Shown: positions 6,285 through 13,587 of the stretch, piece by piece
Numbering within the stretch: position 1 is the first letter of the stretch
Layout: every line of letters starts with the position of its first letter
Source of the DNA: an uncultured Bacilli bacterium
Lineage (GTDB): Bacteria; Bacillota_I; Bacilli_A; RF39; UBA660
Assembly: GCA_947598425.1 (NCBI GenBank)
Contig: CANQFH010000023.1
Span: 1 to 13,587, forward strand
Direction of reading: 5' to 3'
DNA length: 13,587 nucleotides
Notes under the pieces: generated by a model
The model's database searches: none
The model's input: the letters and a program-made list of their open reading frames with translations, nothing else
What the model was told of the DNA's origin: nothing
Translations under genes and position numbers: made by a program

Positions 6285-6887
6285 ATGAAAAGTAAAAAAA
6301 AGAAATTTTTTAAAAATAAATTCCAAATGGTTATTTATACAATAATTTTTATTGTATGTATTGGTTTATTTATTTATATTGGTTGTATAGATTTTACTAA
6401 AGATATCGATAGTGAATCTAAAAAATTTAGCTCTCTATATAAAGAAGTAAGTGATGATAACCTTTATGTTTTTACTTCCGCAAGTGAAGTTTTGAATTTA
6501 CTTAATAAAGAAGAAGTAGCGGTTATCCTTTTTGGTTTTCCTACTAATAAATGGACTGGTTATTATGCTAATATTTTAAATGAAGTTGCTAAAGAATTAA
6601 AAATAGATAAATTATATTATTATGATTTTTATGAAGATCGAAAAGACTCTAATGGTACTTATGAAACAATCGTTAATAAATTAAAAGTATATGCTCCAGT
6701 CGATGATGAAGGTAATCAAGATATTATGGCTCCAACTGTAGTTATTGTGAGAAATGGTGTGGTTAAAGCTTATTTTGATGATACTTCGATGATGAAGGGA
6801 ATTACTACCCCTAAAGAATATTATAATGAAAATCAAATAGAATTAATTAAATCAGAGTTAAAATATGTATTAGAAGAATTAAAATAA
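6285..6887 (+). CDS. Membrane-anchored thioredoxin-fold protein lacking the CxxC active site
   Basis: A 200-residue protein with a lysine-rich N-terminus, one membrane helix (about 15-33) and an extracytoplasmic domain. The domain looks like a thioredoxin fold: a strand leading into FGFPTNKWTG (83-92), a following helix, and MAPTVVIV (148-155) with Pro150 where thioredoxins have the cis-proline. Relatives have a CPWC-like redox site after the first strand. Here the aligned residues are Asn88-Lys89-Trp90-Thr91, so thiol-disulfide exchange is not expected. It may instead bind or chaperone a partner. The start is uncertain: there is no Shine-Dalgarno sequence before the ATG at 6285, and the next in-frame Met (residue 15) has none either and would remove the positive flank of the helix. 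First gene of an operon with the next three genes. The family assignment is by eye. Confidence 0.75.
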   Translation: MKSKKKKFFKNKFQMVIYTIIFIVCIGLFIYIGCIDFTKDIDSESKKFSSLYKEVSDDNLYVFTSASEVLNLLNKEEVAVILFGFPTNKWTGYYANILNEVAKELKIDKLYYYDFYEDRKDSNGTYETIVNKLKVYAPVDDEGNQDIMAPTVVIVRNGVVKAYFDDTSMMKGITTPKEYYNENQIELIKSELKYVLEELK

Positions 6888-6902
6888 TAAGGAGTATTAT
6901 TA

Positions 6903-7667
6903 ATGGAAGAGAATTTTAGAAGTAAATTAGGTTTTACAATATTTATTTTATTAGTAGTCTTTTTAGCAGTGGGAGGTTATTTCTTTACAGATTATTTAAT
7001 TAATGAGAAAGAAATAAAAGCTAAAGAAAAAGAGAATGAAAAAATAAATTACAAGATAGATACTACTAAAGATTATATTTATTATGAAAATGAAAGTACT
7101 ATTAGTAAAGATGCTGAAATAGATTATAAAGATGTAGTTATTAATTTAAATACTCAAACGGTATTAAATGAATCTTTAAGAAAAGAAAATCAAATATATA
7201 AACATAATATTGATTATATTAGTAATCATGAAGGATTAAATAAAGATTTATATACTTATGATAATGATAATATTTATTCTTTAACATTTAGAACTTATGA
7301 AAATTATGAGTATGATAAATATGTTAGTTTGTTAATTAAAGATTATGATTATTCTTGTTTTGATTATATTAATTATAATAAAACTAAGGCTTATGTATTT
7401 AATACTGAGACTGGAAAAGAATTAAAAGAATCAGAGATTCTAGATATATATGATTTAGATATGAATAATATTAAAGAACAAATTAGAAAATATTTAGAAG
7501 GTAAGCAAACTAAAGAAGATGGTGTTGAAGTTTTAAAAATAGATGAAACTATTAATGAACTTAGTGATTATAGCCTATACATAAATAATTATGGTAGATT
7601 ATGTATAAGTTATCTTGTCAAAACAACACAAATAAATTATAATGAAGATATGGAGGTTTTAAGATGA
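6903..7667 (+). CDS. Single-pass membrane protein, possible DUF3298-like extracellular domain
   Basis: A 254-residue protein with a short cytoplasmic N-terminus, one membrane helix (about 10-32), a charged Lys/Glu stretch likely to be helical (35-50), and a Tyr/Asp/Asn-rich extracytoplasmic domain. The segment AYVFNTETGKELKESEIL resembles the 'NhD-x-TGK-x-hxhxDLF' stretch of DUF3298 proteins such as RsiV and PdaC, but the match is loose and the catalytic or sigma-binding parts of those proteins are not evident. AAGGAG ends eight bases before the ATG. Its TGA stop overlaps the ATG of frr (ATGA), implying translational coupling, so its expression is tied to ribosome recycling factor. No specific function is assigned. 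Confidence 0.75.
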   Translation: MEENFRSKLGFTIFILLVVFLAVGGYFFTDYLINEKEIKAKEKENEKINYKIDTTKDYIYYENESTISKDAEIDYKDVVINLNTQTVLNESLRKENQIYKHNIDYISNHEGLNKDLYTYDNDNIYSLTFRTYENYEYDKYVSLLIKDYDYSCFDYINYNKTKAYVFNTETGKELKESEILDIYDLDMNNIKEQIRKYLEGKQTKEDGVEVLKIDETINELSDYSLYINNYGRLCISYLVKTTQINYNEDMEVLR

Positions 7668-8197
7668 ACTTAGATACAGAGGTCAAAATGAGTAAAGCTA
7701 TCGAGGCTTTAGATAGCAAACTTACAAGTATTAGAGCAGGAAGAGCTAATCCGGCAATGTTAAATGGTATTAATGTTGATTATTATGGTAGTATGACACC
7801 ACTTAACAGTATTGCTAATATTACAGTACCGGAAGCTCGAGAATTATTTATTAAACCATTTGATCGGAGTGCATTAAAAAATATTGAAAAAGCTATTAAT
7901 GAATCTAATATAGGTATTACTCCTAATAATAATGGAGAAATGATTATTTTAACTATTCCGGAATTAACTGAAGATAGAAGAAAAGAATATGTTAAAAGTG
8001 CTAAAAGTATTGGAGAAGAAGCTAAAATAGCTTTAAGAAATATTCGTCAAGAAGATAATGAAAAAATTAAAAAAGCTGAATTACCTGAAGATGAAGAAAA
8101 GTTATATTTAGATGATGTTCAAGAATTAATAAATAAATATAATAAAATTGTTGATGATAAAGTTAAAGAAAAAGAAAATGAATTAATGAAGATATAG
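7664..8197 (+). CDS. frr: Ribosome recycling factor
   Basis: Splits post-termination ribosomes together with EF-G so the subunits can be reused. The 177-residue protein is close to the usual ~185. Family signatures are SIRAGRANPAML (about 22-33), NVDYYGSMTPLNSIANITVPE near 40-58, and the PFDRSALKNIEKAI helix. The C-terminal half (KEYVKSAKSIGEEAKIALRNIRQ and onward) is the long helix of the three-helix domain I. The start is set by GGAGG (7652-7656) and by the ATGA overlap with the preceding gene. In many Bacillota frr follows pyrH and precedes uppS; here it sits between membrane proteins of unknown role. Confidence 0.98.
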   Translation: MNLDTEVKMSKAIEALDSKLTSIRAGRANPAMLNGINVDYYGSMTPLNSIANITVPEARELFIKPFDRSALKNIEKAINESNIGITPNNNGEMIILTIPELTEDRRKEYVKSAKSIGEEAKIALRNIRQEDNEKIKKAELPEDEEKLYLDDVQELINKYNKIVDDKVKEKENELMKI

Positions 8198-8213
8198 ATT
8201 AGGGTTGATAGTA

Positions 8214-8675
8214 ATGGATAAAAAGGAAGTTAAAAAGACTAGTTATAATGATTTTCATATCGCACTCATATTGGGATTATATTTAATACTAGATATAATT
8301 ATATTATTTGGTTTATGTGTATTTGAATTAAATGGCTTAAATCATACTGAAGCTTTAATAATAAGCTTTATTATGGAATTTACTGCTACGATATATTTGA
8401 TATTAAAAGGTAATATTAAATCATCATTAGTATTCTATATCATTTTATTGGTATCTCCAATATTTATTGGCTTACTAGCGATGTTTATGAAGTTATTTAC
8501 TGAAAATATGCCATTTACACCAACTATATTAGTATTATTTAGAAATGGTTATACATTAAGTGGTAGTACTATTAATGGAGTATTAAAATTCATGACTAAA
8601 TATCGTATACCTTCATTATTAGCAATTATTATTTGTAGTTTAGCTAGATTATTTGCTAAAAAAGAAAATGCTTAA
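8214..8675 (+). CDS. Small integral membrane protein, unknown function
   Basis: About 153 residues. The N-terminus is short and lysine-rich, followed by probable membrane helices near 16-35, 42-62, 68-90 and 131-146, and a loop between the last two containing FTPTILVLFRNGYTLSG. I recognise no family. I chose the ATG at 8214 because the AGGG at 8201-8204 lies at a normal distance upstream. An in-frame TTG at 8205 would add three residues and touches that site. The gene starts 16 bp after frr and ends before a strong terminator, so it closes the operon. Confidence 0.75.
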   Translation: MDKKEVKKTSYNDFHIALILGLYLILDIIILFGLCVFELNGLNHTEALIISFIMEFTATIYLILKGNIKSSLVFYIILLVSPIFIGLLAMFMKLFTENMPFTPTILVLFRNGYTLSGSTINGVLKFMTKYRIPSLLAIIICSLARLFAKKENA

Positions 8676-8693
8676 AATATAATTTAGATTAGT

Positions 8694-8718
8694 CCAATCA
8701 ATAATGATTGGCTTTTTT
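8694..8718 (+). terminator. Rho-independent terminator of the frr operon
   Basis: CCAATCA (8694-8700) pairs with TGATTGG (8705-8711) across an ATAA loop, followed after a C by six T (8713-8718). Confidence 0.88.
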
Positions 8719-8737
8719 CATTTTCAATAAAAAAGAG

Positions 8738-8766
8738 TTGACTATCAAACAAATGAATATTAAAAT
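8738..8766 (+). promoter_or_regulatory. Promoter of the ABC transporter operon
   Basis: TTGACT (8738-8743), a 17-bp spacer and TAAAAT (8761-8766) lie between the preceding terminator and the first ABC gene. The leader contains two AAGATAT direct repeats (8768-8774 and 8783-8789) of unknown meaning, and a strong AGGAGG (8793-8798) five bases before the ATG. Confidence 0.7.
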
Positions 8767-8803
8767 CAAGATATAGTTTTTAAAGATATTCTAGGAGGCC
8801 AAT

Positions 8804-10990
8804 ATGTTAAAACTCAAAAATGTTTCTAAGTATTATTATCAAGATGGAGTTATTGCTGAAGGATTTACGAAAGCTAATTTAGAGCTTCATTTGGGAGAAT
8901 TTGTAGTTATAACTGGAGAAAGTGGCAGTGGGAAGTCCACCTTATTAAATGTTTTATCAGGATTAGATACATATGAAGATGGCGAAATGTATATTAATGG
9001 TGAAGAAACTAGTCATTATACTGAAGAAGATTATTTAGAATATCGTCGTAAATATGTAAGTAATATTTTTCAAAATTTTAATTTAGTTAATAGTTATACA
9101 GTATATCAAAATATTGAATTAGCTATGCTTATTAATGGTAAAAGTAAAAAAGAAGTTAAAAAAGATGTTAATGAATTAATTAAGTTAGTAGGATTAACTA
9201 GATATCGTCATACATTAGCATCTAAGTTATCTGGAGGTCAAAAACAAAGGGTAGCAATAGCTAGAAGTCTAGCTAATGATACTCCAATAATTGTTGCAGA
9301 TGAACCAACTGGAGCACTTGATAGTAATGCTAGTGCTAGTATTTTAAAATTATTACATGAAGTATCTAAAAATAAATTAGTCATTATTGTAACCCATAAT
9401 AAAAGTGAAATTGAAAAATATGCAACAAGATTAATTAGAATGCATGATGGGAGAATTTTAGAAAATAAAGAAGTAGTTAAAGTTAATTTAGATAATGAAT
9501 TACAACCTAAAAGTATTAAAGATGTACCCTTTATTACCCGCTTTTTATTAGGGTTTAGAAATGCTTTTAATATCCCTGTAAAATTAATATTAATGATTGT
9601 CATATTTTTACTTATAAGTACTACTTTATTAACTAATTACGCCTCTTTTAGACATGATGAATTTACTGAATTAGGGGTATCATATAATTATTATTTTTTA
9701 GGAAATAATACTAAGAGAGTGATTATTACTAAAGAAGATCAAACTGCCTTTAATGAAAATGATTATAATAAAATTAAAACTTTAAATAATATTGATTATA
9801 TTGTTCCTAAGGATATTTTAAATGAAATCGATTTAAATATTGATAGTGATAATATTTATTTTACTGGGAAATTATATTTAAAAGATCTTTCTAAAGTTGA
9901 TGTAGGAAGAATGCCTAAATTAGATAACGAAATCATAATTATAGGTAGTCATGATAATTATTTTTTAAATGAATTAAAAGATGAAGTTTTTAATAATACC
10001 TTTACTATTGATAATATTTCTTTAAAAGATGTTAAGATAGTAGGTATATTATATGATGATAGTTATACTAGTTATGATAATGATTTTTATGTTAGTAATA
10101 ATATTATAGATAAATTATATATGATGGAGAATTTAAATTATCGTAGTAGTCTTATTAAGTTAAATAATACTTATTTTGGGAATAATCAAAATTTATATTT
10201 AGATTTAAATTATCAAGATAATATTCCTAAAGGTAAGATATATTTAAAAGAAGATTATAATGCATATTGTAATAATTATGATTGTAGCAATGAAATAGTA
10301 AGTATTACAACAAAAGATATTTATAGTACTGAGAATGTTTTCTTAGAAGTAGTAGTAATTAATAAAGATAATGTAAGTAGATTATTAAATATGCAATATG
10401 AAGATATTAGTGATTGTTATATAAGCAAAGATGATTATAATCTTTTATATAATACTTTAGATTATCAGAGTAGTATTTATGTTAAAGAATTAAAAGATTT
10501 AAATAACACTGTTAAAGAGTTAAATAATTTGGGATATAAAACATTAGTCTTAAGAGATACGGAAGCTAATATTGCGGAACTGATAACGCAAATATTTAAT
10601 ATTTTTAAATTAATTGTGATGATTGCTTTAATATTTACTTTATTCTTTATTACTTATTTTATAATGAAAATAATTTATAAATCTCGTAATAGTTATTATA
10701 CAACTTTAAGAAGTTTAGGAAGTACTAAAAAAGTATGTGTTAGTATTTTAGCTAATGAATTAGTAGTTATATCTACTATTACCTATATAGTATTAATAAT
10801 ATTAATATATTTAGTTAAATTTAATATTATCAAATTTGCTTATTTAGAAGAATTAGCAGTATATATTTCTTATTTAGAAGTAATTGTAGTTTATTTAATA
10901 TTACTTTTGATCTCAATTATTATGGCTAAAAGATATGGTAGAAAAATATTTAATAATTCAATTATGAAGACATACAAGGAGAAGATATAA
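8804..10990 (+). CDS. ABC transporter, ATPase fused to FtsX-like permease (MacB type), subunit 1
   Basis: A 728-residue half-transporter. The N-terminal ATPase (about 1-225) has Walker A GESGSGKST (38-46, Lys44), signature LSGGQ (142-146), Walker B ending VADEP (Asp166, Glu167) and the switch His198. A linker leads to membrane helix 1 (about 259-279), a large extracytoplasmic domain (about 280-595) containing GRMPKLDNEIII, then three C-terminal helices near 600-625, 645-670 and 685-712 in FtsX arrangement. MacB-type proteins use ATP to move an extracytoplasmic domain and export or extract peptides, antibiotics or lipoproteins. The substrate cannot be told from sequence. The stop codon overlaps the next gene's start by one base, so the two products are probably made together and form a heterodimer. 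No two-component regulator is nearby in the window, unlike many Bce-type loci. Confidence 0.92.
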   Translation: MLKLKNVSKYYYQDGVIAEGFTKANLELHLGEFVVITGESGSGKSTLLNVLSGLDTYEDGEMYINGEETSHYTEEDYLEYRRKYVSNIFQNFNLVNSYTVYQNIELAMLINGKSKKEVKKDVNELIKLVGLTRYRHTLASKLSGGQKQRVAIARSLANDTPIIVADEPTGALDSNASASILKLLHEVSKNKLVIIVTHNKSEIEKYATRLIRMHDGRILENKEVVKVNLDNELQPKSIKDVPFITRFLLGFRNAFNIPVKLILMIVIFLLISTTLLTNYASFRHDEFTELGVSYNYYFLGNNTKRVIITKEDQTAFNENDYNKIKTLNNIDYIVPKDILNEIDLNIDSDNIYFTGKLYLKDLSKVDVGRMPKLDNEIIIIGSHDNYFLNELKDEVFNNTFTIDNISLKDVKIVGILYDDSYTSYDNDFYVSNNIIDKLYMMENLNYRSSLIKLNNTYFGNNQNLYLDLNYQDNIPKGKIYLKEDYNAYCNNYDCSNEIVSITTKDIYSTENVFLEVVVINKDNVSRLLNMQYEDISDCYISKDDYNLLYNTLDYQSSIYVKELKDLNNTVKELNNLGYKTLVLRDTEANIAELITQIFNIFKLIVMIALIFTLFFITYFIMKIIYKSRNSYYTTLRSLGSTKKVCVSILANELVVISTITYIVLIILIYLVKFNIIKFAYLEELAVYISYLEVIVVYLILLLISIIMAKRYGRKIFNNSIMKTYKEKI

Positions 10991-13428
10991 TGATTAGATT
11001 AGAAAAAGTAAATAAATATTTTAATAGACATAAAAGAAATGAAATACATGTAATTAATAATACTACTCTTACAATGCCTTCTTCTGGTTTAGTGGCTTTT
11101 TTAGGCCCTTCAGGTTGTGGTAAAACGACTTTACTTAATGTGATTGGTGGCCTAGATAAAATTAATTCCGGAAAAATTTATGTTGATGGTATTAAAATTA
11201 CTAAAAGAAGTGTTAAAAAGATTGATGAAATTAGAAATTTAAATATTGGTTATATTTTTCAAGATTATAAATTAGTAGATAATATGACAGTATTTGACAA
11301 TGTTGCATTATCTTTAAAAATAATTGGTTTAAAAGATAAAGAAGAAATTAAAAAAAGAGTAATGTATGCTTTAGAAAAAGTCGGTATGTCTAGGTATAAG
11401 AATCGTCCTAGCAATATGTTATCTGGTGGTGAAAGACAAAGAGTCGGAATTGCTAGAGCGATAGTTAAAAATCCTAAAATAATTATTGCTGATGAACCAA
11501 CTGGTAATTTAGATAGTAAAAATAGTTTAGAAGTAATGAATATAATTAAAAGTATTGCAAAAAAATATTTAGTGATATTAGTAACCCATGAAGAAGAATT
11601 AGCGAAGTTTTTTGCCAATAGAATCATTGAAATTAGAGATGGTATAGTTATTAATGATTATGAAAATAATAATAATTCTTCACTAGATTATAAAATAGAA
11701 AATGAAATATATTTAAAAGATTATGAAGATATTACTAATATAAGTAAAGATAATATTAAGATAAATATTTATAAAGATAAAGAAGAAGAATTAAACTTAG
11801 ATGTAGTATTTAAAAATGGAAATATATATATTAAAACTGATGCTCAAGAAAGATTAGAAGTTATTGATAATAATTCTCATATTGAACTTATTAATGATCA
11901 TTATAAAGGGATTGAAAATAAAGATATTTCTTTTGATTATGATATTGAAAAAATTAGTAATTTAAAATTTAAACCTAAATATAGTAGTATATTTAAATTA
12001 GCGTCTTTTATCTCTTATGGTTTTAAAAAAGTATTTAATTATCCATTATTAAAAAAATTACTTTTAATTGGTTTTTTCTTATCTGGAATGTTTATCTTTT
12101 ATGCTACATCATCAATTATGGCTACTTTAGATTTAAAAGAAGAAGAGTTTATTACTGTCAATAAAGATTATTTAACATTATCCATGCATAATATTAAATT
12201 AGATGATTATAACACTTATGAAAATTTAGCTAAAATAGATTATTTAATACCTGGAGATAGTATTATTAATTTAGAATTTAAATTTGATAATTATTTACAA
12301 ACTATGGGGATGAGTCGTAATTTAAGTGCTTCTTTATCTGATATAGCTAATTTTAATCCCAAAGATTTAAAGTATGGTCGAATGCCTAATAATGACTATG
12401 AAGTTATATTAGATGAATTAGTATTGAATAACTTTTTAAAAAGTGAAGAAGTCAAAATGGCCGGATTTTTGTCTATAGAAGAATTTTTAAATAGGAAGTT
12501 ATACTTAGATAATATGGAACCATTTACTATTGTGGGAATCTCTAATTTATCAGAACCCGTTATTTTTGCTCCTAAAAATTTGTTTATTAATATGGTATCT
12601 AATAGTAAAATTTTTAATACTAGTGCTTTTAATATTTCTAGGGAAAGCATTTATAATAATTTAGCTGATTATACCTTACTAAGTAATAAAATTAAATTAA
12701 TTAAAGGTAGAATGCCTAATAATGATTATGAAATAATTATAAATAGTAGGGAAGAAGAGATATTACCTCTAGATAAAGAGATTGATTTAAGTATTAATAA
12801 TCATAAGTTAAAAGTAGTCGGATATTATGAAAGTATTAGCGAAACTGAAATAGATAATTATTTAACAAATAGTAATACAATAAAATATTATTTAATCAAT
12901 AATGTTTCTAATATAACTATTTATACTTTAAATAAAGAAGAAGTTATCAAATATTTTAAAGACCAAAAATTAAATATTAAAGATTCTTATGATTATGCTA
13001 AAGATAACTATTTAAAAGATCAAAAAGATAGTATTATAAAAACTTTAACAGTATCCGGAGTAATATTAGCTATTTCTTTAGTAGAAATATTATTAATGAT
13101 ACGTTCCTCTTTCTTATCAAGAATAAAAGAAGTAGGAATATATCGAGCGATTGGTATTAAAAAGAGTGATATATATAAAATGTTTGCAGGAGAAATACTC
13201 GCAATTACTTTAATCGCTAGTATTCTTGGGATATCTTTCATGAGTTATATTTTATATAATTTAGTTAAAGTAGATTTTATTAAAGATTTATATTTAGTAA
13301 ATATTCAAGTTTATTTACTTAGCATTATTTTAATTACTATCTTTAATTTATTAGTAGGGTTAATACCTGTATATAATACAATTAAAAAAACACCGGCTCA
13401 AATCCTGGCAAGAGCTGATGTTGATTAG
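10990..13428 (+). CDS. ABC transporter, ATPase fused to FtsX-like permease (MacB type), subunit 2
   Basis: An 812-residue partner of the preceding protein. The ATPase has Walker A GPSGCGKTT (39-47, Lys45), signature LSGGE (144-148), Walker B ending IADEP (Asp168, Glu169) and His200, so both ATPases look active. A long, charged, asparagine-rich linker (about 220-340) precedes membrane helix 1 (about 357-378). Three helices close the protein near 687-706, 735-760 and 775-796, with the FtsX-like KEVGIYRAIGIKKSDI loop between the first two. The extracytoplasmic part contains GRMPNNDYE twice (about 463 and 573), whereas the partner has one related GRMP motif. This suggests a duplicated sub-domain and helps explain the extra length. 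AAGGAG precedes the start by eight bases. A terminator begins at its stop codon. Confidence 0.92.
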   Translation: MIRLEKVNKYFNRHKRNEIHVINNTTLTMPSSGLVAFLGPSGCGKTTLLNVIGGLDKINSGKIYVDGIKITKRSVKKIDEIRNLNIGYIFQDYKLVDNMTVFDNVALSLKIIGLKDKEEIKKRVMYALEKVGMSRYKNRPSNMLSGGERQRVGIARAIVKNPKIIIADEPTGNLDSKNSLEVMNIIKSIAKKYLVILVTHEEELAKFFANRIIEIRDGIVINDYENNNNSSLDYKIENEIYLKDYEDITNISKDNIKINIYKDKEEELNLDVVFKNGNIYIKTDAQERLEVIDNNSHIELINDHYKGIENKDISFDYDIEKISNLKFKPKYSSIFKLASFISYGFKKVFNYPLLKKLLLIGFFLSGMFIFYATSSIMATLDLKEEEFITVNKDYLTLSMHNIKLDDYNTYENLAKIDYLIPGDSIINLEFKFDNYLQTMGMSRNLSASLSDIANFNPKDLKYGRMPNNDYEVILDELVLNNFLKSEEVKMAGFLSIEEFLNRKLYLDNMEPFTIVGISNLSEPVIFAPKNLFINMVSNSKIFNTSAFNISRESIYNNLADYTLLSNKIKLIKGRMPNNDYEIIINSREEEILPLDKEIDLSINNHKLKVVGYYESISETEIDNYLTNSNTIKYYLINNVSNITIYTLNKEEVIKYFKDQKLNIKDSYDYAKDNYLKDQKDSIIKTLTVSGVILAISLVEILLMIRSSFLSRIKEVGIYRAIGIKKSDIYKMFAGEILAITLIASILGISFMSYILYNLVKVDFIKDLYLVNIQVYLLSIILITIFNLLVGLIPVYNTIKKTPAQILARADVD

Positions 13429-13454
13429 AATACATAATATATGTATTCTTTTTT
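13428..13454 (+). terminator. Rho-independent terminator of the ABC operon
   Basis: GAATACATA (13428-13436) pairs perfectly with TATGTATTC (13440-13448) around a three-base loop, followed by six T. Its first base is the last base of the TAG stop codon. Confidence 0.88.
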
Positions 13455-13456
13455 AT

Positions 13457-13483
13457 AAAAGAAAAACGACTTAAAGTCGTTTC
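13457..13483 (-). terminator. Rho-independent terminator of the tRNA-Glu transcript
   Basis: Read on the - strand, AAACGACTT (13482-13474) and AAGTCGTTT (13472-13464) form a stem of up to nine base pairs, and the descending arm runs into a T-rich tail. A second small hairpin, CTCGA/TCGAG (13487-13500), lies between it and the tRNA. Confidence 0.78.
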
Positions 13484-13512
13484 GAACTCGAATAATCGAG
13501 GTGTATTCTTAT

Positions 13513-13587
13513 TGGTGACCCGTACGGGATTTGAACCCATGAATGCATGCGTGAAAGGCATGTGTGTTCAACCACTTCACCAACGGG
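13513..13587 (-). tRNA. tRNA-Glu (anticodon UUC), missing its first two bases at the window edge
   Basis: The reverse complement folds as a tRNA: acceptor strand ACGGGUC with discriminator A and encoded CCA (13515-13513), T arm AUGGG-UUCAAAU-CCCGU, five-base variable loop, and anticodon arm CAUGC-CUUUCAC-GCAUG with anticodon UUC. The 5' acceptor strand is visible as CCCGU, so the first G and A lie past position 13587; the full gene would be 77 bases with CCA. Convergent with the ABC operon. Confidence 0.95.

Noticed and set aside
7655..7680. TGA as a sense codon (Trp), as in Mycoplasma
   Set aside because: The 6903 gene ends in TGA and would run only two codons further if TGA were sense. However, no intact gene in the window contains an internal TGA, and the Trp codons I checked are TGG, so standard code is the simpler reading.
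9238..9603. Open frames on the - strand inside the ABC genes (also 11265-11627, 12396-12650, 13020-13241)
   Set aside because: Antisense to well-supported ATPase and permease domains; no ribosome binding site and no recognisable product.
13428..13512. Attachment-site remnant next to the tRNA gene
   Set aside because: The hairpins here are adequately explained as convergent terminators, and no duplicated tRNA 3' end or integrase is visible.

Overview
The window is a very AT-rich, densely packed stretch of bacterial chromosome. Ten protein genes are all read on the + strand, and one tRNA gene is read on the - strand at the right edge. Strong AGGAGG-type ribosome binding sites, TTGACA/TATAAT promoters, short U-tract terminators and single-membrane surface proteins point to a low-GC Bacillota, possibly one of the uncultured gut Bacilli/Mollicutes-like lineages. 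That placement is inference. TGA is not used for Trp inside any intact gene; the Trp codons I checked are TGG, so the standard bacterial code fits.

Region 1 (1-4063) is a surface-protein locus. It holds a small secreted protein (3-443), a secreted protein with a formylglycine-generating-enzyme-like/C-type-lectin-like domain (464-2005), and a large secreted protein with four Ig-like repeats and a Cys-rich tail (2156-4063). The first and third share an N-terminal domain. The tail of the first and the head of the second share a 'VQ-x-x-(I/L)DELY' motif. The last ~45 codons of the second gene (1847-1981) are adenine-poor and ~58% GC, and they vary at the Asn-codon positions expected of a diversity-generating retroelement (DGR) target. 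No reverse transcriptase or template repeat is present, so the retroelement would have to act from elsewhere. Just downstream, the promoter of the Ig-repeat gene has a run of eight G between its -35 and -10 boxes, the typical layout of a phase-variable promoter. Two diversification mechanisms therefore appear to lie side by side, which is the most interesting feature of the window.

Region 2 (4110-6204) is topA (DNA topoisomerase I), a single-gene unit with its own promoter and terminator.

Region 3 (6207-8718) is a four-gene operon: a membrane-anchored thioredoxin-fold protein whose CxxC is replaced by Asn-Lys-Trp-Thr, a membrane-anchored protein with a possible DUF3298-like C-terminus, frr (ribosome recycling factor, coupled by an ATGA overlap), and a small integral membrane protein.

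Region 4 (8738-13454) is a two-gene operon of MacB-type ABC proteins, each an ATPase fused to an FtsX-like permease. They overlap by one base and probably form a heterodimeric exporter or extracytoplasmic-substrate transporter. A bidirectional terminator region separates it from a convergent tRNA-Glu(UUC), whose first two bases fall beyond the window edge.
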